This document shows, in pieces, positions 1 to 11,196 of a stretch of 64,000 nt of DNA. The position numbers were made by a program, and so were the translations under genes. The stretch is from Gyrodactylus bullatarudis (lineage: Eukaryota; Platyhelminthes; Monogenea; Gyrodactylidea; Gyrodactylidae). The notes under the pieces are model-generated. The model ran no database searches, was not told the DNA's origin, and saw only the letters and a program-made list of their open reading frames with translations. Numbering within the stretch: position 1 is the stretch's first letter; every line of letters begins with the position of its first letter. Location: NCBI GenBank assembly GCA_012064415.1, contig SSNU01000313.1, forward strand, positions 69,848-133,847. Direction: 5' to 3'.

Positions 1-948
1 AGCTAGTTAATAGAACTGTATATAATATGAAGATGGGAATTTATGATTTTTACAAAATTCTAAATTTTTTCATCAAGACAACGAATTTAATCAAGATCTT
101 TTGGAATCTAGATCATCAGCCCCACCTTTTACAACATGAAGTAAAAAACAATTTGAAAAAATCACTTTTTAAGGAAATTATGGCATATTTCGAGTAGCGC
201 CAAATTCTCATTTTTTCAAACTTTGAGTTGAAAATTTCTGTTGATTTCAAAGTGAGAAAGTGACCAAAAATTAATTTTTAGGATCAGAACAAGACAAGAA
301 ACCCGATTATCACCATAAAACTTTAGATGAATACGTCATTTTTCAGGGACCTTGATTTCTTCTTTTGATCATGATCCCAAGAATCAACTTTTGATCATTT
401 TTTCTCTTGGAAATATGCCATAATGTTCTTTAAAATCAAATTCGATTTCTTGACGAAATAAAATTCCCATTCTCTCACATTAAGTGTATATTGGGTACAA
501 GATTATTAGATAATAATAATAATTTACATGAAAAAGAATGAATGAATTCTACACAGACAAGAGAAGATCCAAGAGTGAAAGTTGTTATTACAGTTATTAC
601 TGTATTCTATTGCATCAAGGGAAATTAGAGATAAATTGCCTCTGGACAATGTTACTTATTATTAATGTTGTATTGTATATTTAAGATTCCTTTACTTTGA
701 GGACACACAGCAAAGAGATGACCCTTTTACTCTTCCAATGAAGAAGAAATGACTAGATTATACTATTAGATTAGATTAGATAACAAACAACTACTTATAC
801 ATTACTAATACCATTACTACTTGTTAGTAAATTCAAAAGATGAATAAAAGCTACATGTTAAAGTATTCTATGTGTCCTACATTGTTCCTTTTATTTCCAA
901 ACAAGGTTTGAATGATTATCTAATCTAATTGTACAGCATTATTCACGA
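1..948. other. Intergenic stretch with a MITE-family copy at its left edge
   Basis: No coding exon was recognised. The first ~55 bases (around ATGAAGATGGGAATTTATG) match sequence at 54.03 kb and, inverted, at 2.82-2.86 kb. The copy may run to about 480, where a similar CCCATTCTC stretch occurs. The rest is A+T-rich with no evident structure. Confidence 0.5.
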
Positions 949-3900
949 CTACCTTTTCTCTTTCAGCTCTCTATGAATGTAGAATGTAGAATTGCCATGG
1001 GCAATAGCATGGATCCAATCAATCGTCACAATGATCGCCGTGTCTTGATAATAATAGTAGTTAAGAAGTAAATTAAGATTATCGATGTTATATTCATACA
1101 TCATGATGAGATAAAAGACTAAAGTGGCGGTAAAGAGAATTTTAATTCAAGCACACAGTTGTCACCCCGTGCCTTTTAAAATTATTGTACAGTGAGAAGT
1201 TGCCTTGACAACCAGATGTATATATTCAGTAGGGTTTCTTTCACGAACAATTTTTAGGGCGATTTACTATTGTGTTGGACGCTTTTACCCAGAAAAAAAT
1301 AAATAATATTCCAAAACTTTGTTATTCTGAAAGTGATCTGGATATTTAGCGAGGGGATTTTAAATAACTATCAGAATAATTCCCATACAAATTGCTCAAA
1401 AACGTGTATTTGATCAATAATCTTAATAAAATTCATACAAGAGTTGTTGGTGGAGATTTAAAAATTGTAATTTTCAAATAATAATAATTTTTTCTCAAAA
1501 TTTAATTCTCTATTGAATGAGCAAATGGCGGAAAAATTCTAAACATTTCTATTACCCTAATATTCAGTTTATCACAACAGTTCTTATTACAATGAAAGTT
1601 TCATAGCTCAATGCATAGGAAATTAAAAGAGAGTCATATTCTCTAAAAATAAAGACGAAATATACGCACCGCTATAATCTCAGGATATTACTGATATTTT
1701 TCAGATATGACAAAGTAATCTTTTAGTAAAACCAAAACTCCGTTTGCAACCTATAGGCTGAGGATGTATTCTCCCGAATGGATTTTAACTCAGTTTTCAC
1801 TTTTTAATAAAGTAATAAGAAGTGTATTTTGAATTAGCCATCTCTGGGATTTGTAAATACAGAGCGTAAATAATACATCAATGCACGTAAATGTAAAAGA
1901 GATTATCTGTATAAATCGACTTACCAGGACACAGAATGTAGACACAAGATCCGAGATTCTTCCCATCAGAATTCAGACACTCTGGACTGTATCGAGAGGC
2001 TCGTAATCGGTATAGTTGACTGGCTGACAATTCTGAGTTGACGTTAACACCCAGTTCCTGGCTGAGCAATATCAACTGATCATCCAAATTTGAACTGGTT
2101 TTGTGAAATTTCGACTTTTGCAAGATGGAGTCCAAGTTGGCTTTAGAAAGATTATTTATTCTAGTTTTTTATCAGCCAATTAAAAAGTAACTTTTCACAT
2201 TTCTAAGAATTCTGATGTGAAATGAGAGTAGGAAATATGAAGAAGAAAATAGCTGAATGATAGCACGGGTGGTAGCAAAGTCACGAGCTTTTATTGAGAT
2301 ATTATATTTCCTATATAAATTTTCATGCCAATTCCCGAATCTGAGCTCAGAATTTTCCTATCTTACAAGGTTTGAGTATAATTTGGGAAAAGGAAAAAAA
2401 ACGAAATTTTTTAAAAACAGGCATCACATTAGTTGAATTTTAATATAGAGAAAAACAAGTTTATTCATATAAAATTTATACTATTCAAAAGAGCGGAAAT
2501 TTTAACACATTTTAGACCTACTATTTTAAATTCTGAGAACTTAATGAGGAACTCATTGGGAGGATTTAGAAATCTCAAATATCTGCATTTAACTGCTTCA
2601 AATCTTTAAAATCCATAAAAATTTTGAGCTCAAAAGTTGAAAAAGTGGAAAGTCGGACTATTTTCAAAATTCGAAAAACTGTCTAATTTTGATCAGATTG
2701 AATTTTTTTAGAATTTTTTTAATTTCCACAACTTAATGGCTCATTTTATGATGGAATTCGAAAAATAAATTTTTTCCTTACTTTCCTCTGAAAAATATTG
2801 AATTTTTTGTAAAAAAGTAAATTCTCATCTTCATGTCAACTAGCTTTATATAGTAAAATAATACAGTAGAAAATATTTAAAAAAACCTCTGATTGGTTCA
2901 TTCAATATGTACCCGCTTCATGCCCAGTAACAACTACAGCTAAGGGTGAAAATGCAAATCAAGAAAAGTCAACGGAAGTTGATAATCAAATTGATACCCA
3001 GCCTGTAATTATCACTGAATCGAAAGAGTGTGCTATTAAAAAACGAGGAGTCAAAAGAAAAAGATGTAGCGGGCAGTTACAACTAGATCCCTTTCTCAAG
3101 AAAAGACAAAGATTCCAGTGAAACCTTACCCCTCCTGCCTGTGATATTCTTTCAATTTCCATTTGTCCAATCAGAGGATTTTTAATTTTTCCTTATCGTA
3201 TGTATAAATATCAAGCCGGTGTAAGAGTCTGATGAGAGCCGGTGAAATAAAAGCTTTATTACTCATTATTCACTCGTCTTCAAAATCCTCTAAGAAATGA
3301 ATATTTCTACTAATTCAGAAAATATTTAAAAAATCCTCTGATTGGTTCATTCAATATGTAAATTGGGCCGATTAACGGTTTTTAAAATCGTTTCCATGCT
3401 CAAAAAGAACTTTCGGCATGTCATAATTTTGAAATATAGAGACCTTTTAACAAATAATGATAATTTGATATTTTCCCATCTACAAGACAGGTATGAATTT
3501 GCACCTCAAGATTAGTCAATAGCGAAAAAAGGAATGAAATATACTAGTCATTTCTTGGACATTTTTAATAAAAGTAGAAGACTCTTCTCAATACAATTTA
3601 GTAGTGCCTAATCTGATGAGAGACTTCTTGTTTTAATGACATCATCATCATGTTTGTTATTATTCGTGTGAGAAAAATGAAGAAGAAATCTTCTTCTACA
3701 ACAATGATTCCTTCTATAGTAGTGTAGATTAATTAATGAAATATACATCTTTTAGTAGTGCTCTCTATACAGAGCATATTATTATTATTATTGCAGATGT
3801 ACTCTTATCGGTGAGCAGTCATAAAAGTTTTAATGAAATTAAGACAAGAGAGACAAAGAGTGTGTGTAGAACAACACTTGGATAAATAGTTCATATTCCA

Positions 3901-6883
3901 GGGGTAGTTCTGGAAAATGTGAGGAAGAGAGAATTATTACACTTACTATTATCAGCTAGACAGCTAACACGATTAAGTCCAATGAGGGATAAACGTTCAT
4001 TACCAGAGGGAAGGGAACCAACCTCTTCATCATTCTCACAGGATATGTCAATCAATTGGATATGACGCACGAGACCCTTTGGACAACCCTCATCATTCAT
4101 CGTTATCTCTTTTGAGTCCAAGTTGTCTTTCCATGTCTTGAATGAAAAATTCACATTTAGATAATACAGATTGATTACAGATCTGATAAAATTTGTACTG
4201 CCTAGAATTTTTGTTGACCTTAAGAATAAAATCTGAAAAGTATATCTTAATTGAGTAGAAATTTAAATTCAAACGCTATACTCATTAAGTGAGTGTGCAT
4301 GAGATTTGACGAATATTCTCTCTCTTTCAATGCTTCTCCAGATGATAATGAGATATATTCTATTAATTAATCAGAGAGACAGTTTTCTCAAACCATGGGA
4401 GTCGATATGATTAGTAGAGGGACCAACATGCTGACTCTCTAATCACACGATGAGTCTCTCAGAACATACATATTATTATTGATGAATAAAGTCAATCCCT
4501 CATATAGACACACCAACACAAATTTGAATATATGAATATAATATATTCCTCTATGGTATTCTTTTTCATTCATGTGAATAGTTTGGAGGTTTTTCTCGAA
4601 AAGATCTACTCTATGAAGAAGAAAAAGAAGAGGGGCACACAGTTGACTTGGTCTCTAGTCAAATGACTAATCTGTTAACAACAACAACAACCTCAATTTT
4701 TATAAAATCACATACTCTCAAGCTTGTTGTTGTAATGCATGCTATCTGGTACAGTAGTGAGTATAGCAACAGTATTTTTTTTATTTGAATACACTAAAAT
4801 GTCCACTGAGCTCATTAAAGCAAAGCCATAACGATAACGACGACAAATTGCAGAGAATAATTTCACATTTTTCTACTTCATCTCCAGCAGCCTACAAAGC
4901 ATGAGTAGAGATACAGAGTAGAGAATTTCTATTTTATTTTGAGCTCTTTTTTATCATTCAATTTAAATTTGTATATTTTTAAAATACAAGACGCAAAAAG
5001 ACGTTATAAAACTAGAGAGAGAGTGAGATTAAAACCAACTGTTTGTTTTTCACTTTGAACAGACCATTTACCTATCTAACATCGTAATACAATGAACAAG
5101 ATGCATATTAAATTTTTATCAAATGCATTTTTCATATTCTCTACATAATATTACATTACAGTTAGTTATTCTAGTTAGTTTTCTGACCTAAAAGAGAAGA
5201 AGTAGAAGAAAGAGAAAGTTTTATCTAAAGAACCTACAGCTAGTGAATAATACAAATTTTAAAATGCTTGTCTCTCAATTCAATTGCGCAAACAAATTCA
5301 TCTACTGATATTTCAAGTGTGATATTTAGAAAAACACCCAAAACTGTGAAGAATGATGATTTATTTAATGCGTTCATCTTTAGGTGGTAATTAATTTTTT
5401 CTCTCAAGAAACCTTGCACCTTGGAGAGATTCTGCGCAGTTCTCGATCTTCAGATTCATAATTCCTGCTTGTCTTGGGAAAAAGATGAGCTGTAAAAGTT
5501 TAGTAAGAGTAGTAGATAATACAAACCTTTTTTGCAAGTTTCCACGAGACAAAATGGTCAGTGAACGAAACGGTTTAATTCTATCTGAAATGCCTAAAAA
5601 ACTCCTATTATTCGTGATTAGTTTACACGAGATTTCATGATATCAGACCATAAAATGTACCAAAAATCTTGAGTCCTTTTTGTGTTCAATGAATATACAG
5701 TTTTAAATGGATTAGAAATTAACAATGGTTGAAATTTGTTGTTTTAAAAAACTATTGAAAAAAATCTTTTTTTTAATGTAGGCTGGACAAAGCCGAGAGA
5801 ATGCATAAGAATTTAAAAAATATTTTACTTGATATTTTTATAAAACTGACTTTGAATAAAATCAAAATCACATAAAATATGACTGGAAATTTACCATCTT
5901 TTTAACAATAGAGTCTATAGAATAGACACCAAAAAAACACAAGAGAAATGTGAATGAATAAAATATGTAGAAAAAAGAAATAAAATCTTTCGTTATATGT
6001 ATGAAAAAGGATAAAAATTAAATTTAAGAATTTTTTTCACTATTTTCAGGCTCGTGGCTGAAAATCCCACACAGACACACTGATACAAAAATAAGTGTAC
6101 CCTTCTCTGTTCTGTTTTGAGATTATTTGCATAATTATATCCCAGCCTCAATTGTAAGCACTGTAAACGATCAGATAAGATGGAAAAATAAATTTATGTA
6201 AAAAGTTAAAAAAAACACATTTGATGAGTCAAATTGTTTTGACACAACATAAATCTTACAGAGTTTCTAGCAATCATCCGGAGAGCATTTCCTGGCGATG
6301 TACAGGAGGACTTGCATTGGATTGTCACTTTGTTGGGAGAGTTATTGTTGGTAAGATCTATGGGGTCTAACTTGGTACCTTTATTCTTGACGGATAAATC
6401 CTTGATGGGACCCTTTGTGAGACGTAGGGACTTTGATTGAAGCAAATTATTATTTTCATAATCTGTGCTTATTGTAAAATTCTCCACAGATATTGGAACT
6501 AAAAAATAGTGTCATTGAGGAGAATAAAAGATGGGAAACGAGATTAACTCACCAAAAACTTCCAGGTTAACGTTAGACTTGTGAATAAGGTGAGAGCAAG
6601 ACCATTCACCAGCCTCTTCAAATGCGACTGAATTTATGTGGAGTGTATACTTATTAGATTCCTTCAAACATTCAAATTTTTCTGATTTCATGTATATATT
6701 GCAGTCTTCACCAATTGAAATCCCATTTCTTTGCCACAGTATAGGTGCAATAGCATCGTTAACTTCGCAAATAAATGTCACTTTGGATCCAGAAACGACT
6801 TTGTTAACTGGTGAAACTGTGATCAAAGTTTGCCTTGAGCTGACAATACTTAAAAATGTTAAATATATAACAAGAATCAACAT
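949..6883 (-). CDS. Secreted or membrane Ig-domain protein (unassigned IgSF)
   Basis: Five exons read right to left: 6883-6553, 6498-6260, 4136-3947, 2140-1925 and, less certainly, 1043-949; phases agree at every join, giving about 356 residues. The protein starts with a signal peptide (MLILVIYLTFLSIVSS). An Ig domain follows (about residues 18-110) with the two Cys in FICEV and WSCSH, a core Trp (ILWQRNG) and the EAGEWSC motif. A second Ig-like region begins near VTIQCKSSC; further Cys-rich sequence follows. The first intron is 54 nt, the next two 2.1 and 1.8 kb. The last exon rests only on phase and an AG; it adds a hydrophobic stretch (AIIVTIDWIHAIAH) and a stop. The start is 160 bp from the divergent isochorismatase-like gene. 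A cell-adhesion or receptor role is the family norm, but the exact family is not recognised. Confidence 0.6.
2816..2856 (-). repeat. End of a MITE/foldback-family copy
   Basis: The stretch reading TCTCATCTTCATGTCAACTA is the reverse complement of a sequence seen at the start of the window and at both ends of the foldback element at 54.03-54.38 kb. A preceding block (GAAAAATATTGAATTTTTTG) recurs near 35.13 kb. Only this end is clear; the other boundary was not placed. Confidence 0.5.
2868..3360 (+). mobile_element. Element A: insertion with 44-bp direct flanks and a hammerhead-like tail
   Basis: Direct repeats at 2868-2911 and 3317-3360 are 44 bp long and differ at one base. Between them lie three things. 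First, an open reading frame from about 2912 to a TGA at 3121 whose basic tail ends KRKRCSGQLQLDPFLKKRQR plus two residues. Second, an inverted copy of part of the flank (CCAATCAGAGG at 3157). Third, a tail with TATAAATA at 3206 and the conserved motif at 3227-3266. The tail is shared with 13.87-13.97 kb and, more distantly, with 37.2 kb. It sits in an intron of the Ig-domain gene. A solo LTR is an alternative, but such long flanks do not fit the usual 4-6 bp target duplication. Confidence 0.55.
3227..3266 (+). ncRNA. Hammerhead-like (type I) motif in element A
   Basis: Order seen: GAGT, CTGATGA (3231-3237), eight bases, GAAA (3246-3249), a hairpin TAAA/AGC/TTTA, then TT and ACTC. GAGT pairs with ACTC (stem I) and the A/T-rich hairpin serves as stem III, with cleavage expected after the second T. 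Stem II is very weak (G-U closing pair, six-base loop), which is the main objection. CCGG at 3218-3221 can instead pair with CCGG at 3241-3244. Confidence 0.35.
4137..6259. other. Long intron of the Ig-domain gene
   Basis: A 2.1-kb A+T-rich intron. Short purine runs and TTATTATTATT-type repeats are present; no further exon or known repeat was seen. The next intron (2141-3946) carries element A. Confidence 0.5.
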
Positions 6884-7043
6884 GTGTGGATCTCAAAATT
6901 AAATTTTCAAAATTTGAGACTCAAATTAAATTTCTATTAGTGCCAAAGACACTTCGTGAATTAAAACACTTTTTTTCGTAAAAATCTGATGCTTGTTTTA
7001 AATTCAACCGGCTTTTCAAAATCTTGTTTTTTTGGGCAAAGTG

Positions 7044-7658
7044 ATGTCGCAGAAAATTGCAAATTTAATTCATAAATCAGGTGCACTTAAGTTGAAGCCA
7101 AGTACAGCTCTTTTTGTATGTGATATTCAAGAAAAGTTTCGGAAAAATATTCATGCTTTTGATGCAATAACGAACGTATCCAAAAGACTTATCGATACTT
7201 CAAAAATCTTGGGAATGAGAACAGTAATCACCGAAATGTATCCTAAAGGTTTAGGACCGACTGTTCCTGAATTAGGTGATATTAAATCCATCCCGGTCTT
7301 TCCAAAGCAAAAGTTTACTATGTGTACTCCAGAGGTGCTCAAATGGATGGAAAACGATGGCCCTGAAATCGAACAGGTTATTCTCTGCGGAATCGAGGCT
7401 CACGTTTGCATCCTGAGTACTGCATTAAGTCTTGTTGAAATGGGGAAGGAGGTTCATTGTGTTGTTGACGCTTGTTCATCCCGAAGTCAAATTGATCGAA
7501 AGTTTGCATTCAAGAGAATGGAACAATCAGGCATCTACCTGACAACATCTGAATCTGCAATACTCAGCCTGTTATGCGGTTCAGATCATCCAGAATTCAA
7601 GAATGTCCAAAAGATTATAATGTCCCCAGCTCCAGATAGTGGCCTTATTCAGTATTAG
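7044..7658 (+). CDS. Isochorismatase domain-containing protein (ISOC1/2-like hydrolase)
   Basis: A single 615-bp exon encodes 204 residues. The cysteine-hydrolase fold is recognisable from LFVCDIQEKF (Asp27), VFPKQKF (Lys90) and CGIEAHVC (Cys122), the usual Asp-Lys-Cys triad. Length matches animal ISOC1/ISOC2 (about 200-300 residues). The frame stays open back to a TTG at 7032, but the first ATG (7044) fits family length and is preferred. AATAAA at 7675-7680 lies 17 bp after the stop. Members are thought to be cytosolic or mitochondrial hydrolases of uncertain substrate. It diverges from the Ig-domain gene with 160 bp between start codons. Confidence 0.9.
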   Translation: MSQKIANLIHKSGALKLKPSTALFVCDIQEKFRKNIHAFDAITNVSKRLIDTSKILGMRTVITEMYPKGLGPTVPELGDIKSIPVFPKQKFTMCTPEVLKWMENDGPEIEQVILCGIEAHVCILSTALSLVEMGKEVHCVVDACSSRSQIDRKFAFKRMEQSGIYLTTSESAILSLLCGSDHPEFKNVQKIIMSPAPDSGLIQY

Positions 7659-7674
7659 ATTTGTTATTTTATTA

Positions 7675-7680
7675 AATAAA
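7675..7680 (+). terminator. Polyadenylation signal
   Basis: AATAAA shortly after the stop of the isochorismatase-like gene, followed by more A/T-rich sequence. Confidence 0.6.
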
Positions 7681-9346
7681 TATATCTTGCTGGATTGATT
7701 TTATAATAAAATTATTTCAATAAAAATAACCAAAATCCTTGTTTTATCTATATGTAAAATATTAATTAAAAAAGGCGCCGTTGATCTGATTCAGAATATC
7801 TAAGAGTGGGTGTGTTCTGAGGACTATAGATAAAAACATGCTCCTTATCACAGATTGTATTTGAATAGCGCAAAATTTACGCCGCAAGTCTAAAATGCAG
7901 TCATTGGAGGTGAATCATACAGTCTAAATATATAATGATTACGAAGATCTCAAGATTTTATATTATTCTTACTCCTTAGTAGTTCCGCTAAGAAAAAAAA
8001 TACATTCATGAGATATAAGTTCTAATTTTTTATTCAGACTGTAATATGCTTGGTCTATAGTAAGCTTTTGTAACTGGTAAGTTTTTCTGGACTTGACTCA
8101 AAATTGCGTTTAGATCCTTTAGATCCATCCTTGTTGCAGCTTTACAAAATACTTTTTCTCGCTTGATTAAACATTGGAATGATTCCACTCACATTCGAAT
8201 AAAACGTAAATCTTCAATACTCCAAGATAAACAAAAATAAACTGTCCTGATCAATAATGACATCATTAATCATTCAAGAATACTATAGATGGATTATTAT
8301 TTTTTCCTCCATTAGAAATTTCCTAATGCACTGGGTGTGAATGACTGATAAATCATTGATCAGTCACTGATCTCATAAAATTTATTCGCGGACACTATTT
8401 TCTAGCACTATTTTCCTGTTTGCTCTATAGAATTTTCATCAGATCGAGATAAGAAGATTCTAAAAATTAAAGAAAAATTTAGAAATATTTGAAATTTTGC
8501 TTTCCTTGATTTTTAGGTCTTATTTTTGCTCTAAATAGTTTATTATAGCTCGCATCAAAATTCGAAAAAGATGGATACAGTCGCCTCAAACATTTGAGAT
8601 AACTCTTCAATTTTTATCAATTCCAAACAAAAATTAAAGGAAATTTAAGCTAAAGTATACTTTCAAGACTCTTTGGGGCTCTACAGGCTGAATATTTTAT
8701 CGATTTGATCCACTTTCCTGGCTCTTATCTTACACTTGCTACAAAGAATTTCTCAGACAACGCCATCAAGAAAATTCGAGATAAATTGATAATTTATTAC
8801 TTTGTTCAGTATCCTTGCCACTTTTATCCTCTACATTTGTCAGATATCTATCCAAAATGGGTAGGTATTCTTTTTGAGTACCCCTGTACCCCTCCACCCA
8901 GCTAGTAGTAGTAAAGGGAGCCGAAGTAGTCAAGTGGAAAATTTGGAGGAGATCTTTCTCTTTGATAAGAGAACTTGATAACTCATCATCATCAAAGTGT
9001 TCCAATCGAAGTCTGTTGCATTTACTCAGAGAGTTTGTTATCGGTAGAATTCAAGACTTTATCAGTTACCACATCTCTGAGGCAATTGTTTATTTTCCTC
9101 CAATTACTTCTCGCTACTCTTCTCATAACTAACCACTACGCTGTATTTTAACAATTTCCTTCATTATTTTAGGCCACCACCACCACTACCAACCAATGTG
9201 TATATCATTATCATTATAATTCACCTAAATTGAAGAAGAAGATGATGAAGATATAATAATTTATTACAAATGATGGGAATGGCTGTGTGAGTCCAACTTG
9301 AAGGAATTTGTTATTCGACCATTCATTCTCGAATGGGAAAATTGCA
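7681..9346. other. Intergenic, no recognised gene
   Basis: About 1.7 kb upstream of the bHLH gene. Open frames around 8.70-9.00 kb occur on both strands but lack family features or convincing splice partners. CCACC-rich and TTATTATC stretches near 9.17-9.20 kb may be regulatory; nothing firm. Confidence 0.4.
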
Positions 9347-9354
9347 TATATAAA
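9347..9354 (+). promoter_or_regulatory. Candidate TATA box of the bHLH gene
   Basis: TATATAAA lies 113 bp upstream of the bHLH start codon, leaving room for a transcription start near 9380 and a short 5' leader. Confidence 0.45.
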
Positions 9355-9459
9355 TACACTCCACTCTTGGGGTGTATGATAGTGAGATTATTATCCTTTT
9401 GAACGATTACACACAGACTAGACTGAGGAACAAATTGAAGAAGGAAGTAACCCTGACAA

Positions 9460-10955
9460 ATGAGCGAGGAAAATTTCTTAGAATTGACCAGCTTTCATAC
9501 TAAACACTTCTTTCCCTCGTCCCCGGCCTCAACACAGCCCAATAGTAAGAAAAGTAAATCTAGTGAGTAAATCTTTTAATTTTCTTTGTGAACCCTCCCT
9601 GAGAGTCCCCTATACATCTATTTATCACAATATGCTACAGTTTGACCCTTTAAGCTCCAGCCAAATAGATTAAATAGTACTTTTTTGAAGGCCTAATAAT
9701 AACTTATTATGCAACAATAATTTATTGAAAAAAATGAGAATTTTTAAGAAAATATAATCCACTCAAAAAGATAAAAAAGCCATTCTCAAGGTCGAAATAT
9801 TATCATTTTTTGTGTGACATTATCTCCTAAGCTAAAAGTTGCTTTAGGAAAAAATTGCAAATTCATTATCAGAAACCAGATAAAATTTACAATTTCAGCA
9901 ATGTGATTGAAAAGAAATTCTCTGAGTCTTTAATTACCCAAGTGTGACTTGACCCCTTATAACAGCAATCCAATGATTATAATATTATAGCTGGTTAAAG
10001 GCTATGAAAACCTATAAGATAGCACTTTACTTTATTTTTGAATCTCAGGAGTAAGAGCTTCAAAGAATGACTAATTTTTTTCCTATCAAGTGACTTGATT
10101 CAAGTCTACTATTAACCCTCCAATGTTCCAATGTTCCACCAGTGGAACACATTACTTTTTTGAGCGATAATTTAAACTGAAAGATACTTTTTCTACCCCT
10201 CATTGGAAAGGAAATTTATTAAGCTACAAAAATGTAATTCACAAAGATAGTTTTTCACTGATGCACACATTGTTACTTGAAGAAGGGGGATTTTTAAAAG
10301 CGACAATTTTATTGCATATTCATGAAAGATTTTTGGCAATCTAAATGTATTATTTCAAGAGTATAAAAAGCAGGTTTCCACCCCAATTTACGATTCCATT
10401 CTGATCAGAATTAAATTTTCGATCGATTTTGTGATACTGTGGTATAGAATCTATACTCCCCCTGAAAAAACGGCATTGCTCAACATGTTGACCTCTTGAT
10501 TTTGATAGGAATATTTTGGCAACATCTTCATCAATTTCTTCGATAAAATACTTTAATTTTCATATCTGCTTTTATGTTATTCTACTTTGAGAGAAATTCT
10601 ATACTCTGATTTTTTGTCAAATTGAGCAAAAAAATAAAAAACCTCTGAAATAAAAGCTCAAAAATTTCTAAATTTAGATTTAGATCCAATAGATCAGCGC
10701 AATATTCGCCTTAGCATAAACGCGAGAGAACGCAGGCGAATGCACGATCTGAATGATGCCCTGGATGAACTGCGGAGAGTGATACCCTATGCTCATGGTC
10801 CATCAGTGAGAAAGTTGAGTAAAATTGCGACACTCCTTCTTGCAAAGAATTACATATTGATGCAGAGTAATGCTATTGAAGAGCTGTATCTCCTACTTAG
10901 GCAACAACAAGAGGATGCCGAATCGAAACAGGACAATATTAATTCTACATTTTAG
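9460..10955 (+). CDS. Oli: bHLH transcription factor, Oli / BHLHE22-BHLHE23 group
   Basis: Two exons (9460-9562 and 10678-10955, phase 1 join) give about 126 residues. The bHLH region is very close to vertebrate BHLHE22/23 and fly Oli: basic part [16 protein letters not shown], helix 1 [17 protein letters not shown], helix 2 [18 protein letters not shown]. The Asn/Glu/Arg DNA-contact residues (NARERRR) are intact. The protein is short: an N-terminal tail of about 35 residues and 30 residues after helix 2, much less than vertebrate members. An alternative acceptor 6 nt downstream would remove two residues. The family usually represses or specifies neural fates. The gene converges with the ETS gene (241 bp between stops). 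Confidence 0.9.
9563..10677 (+). other. 1.1-kb intron of the bHLH gene
   Basis: Long for this window, where most introns are under 60 nt. A+T-rich; no repeat family or nested exon was recognised. Confidence 0.5.
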
Positions 10956-11196
10956 TGTAAATCTACTATAAAGTAGCTACACAAATATTATATATATATT
11001 TGTTTTCAAATTATAAAAACAGCAAACAATGCTTTATTATTATAACAAGTTCAATAATGTAATTCTCCAGAAAAATTGTTCGGCTTTTTGATATGCATAT
11101 TACAGTACTGTGAATAAATTTATACATTCAAGCGGGAATTGGCATTTGTCTCGTGAGGTTTTTAGGTTTTGAATTAGGGCTCGTAATTTGAGGGAA

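Noticed and set aside
7032..7043. Upstream TTG start for the isochorismatase-like protein
   Set aside because: Eukaryotic ATG at 7044 gives the family's usual N-terminus.
8705..9005. Overlapping 66- and 79-codon frames on opposite strands
   Set aside because: No family features, no splice partners; each explains the other only as a chance frame.
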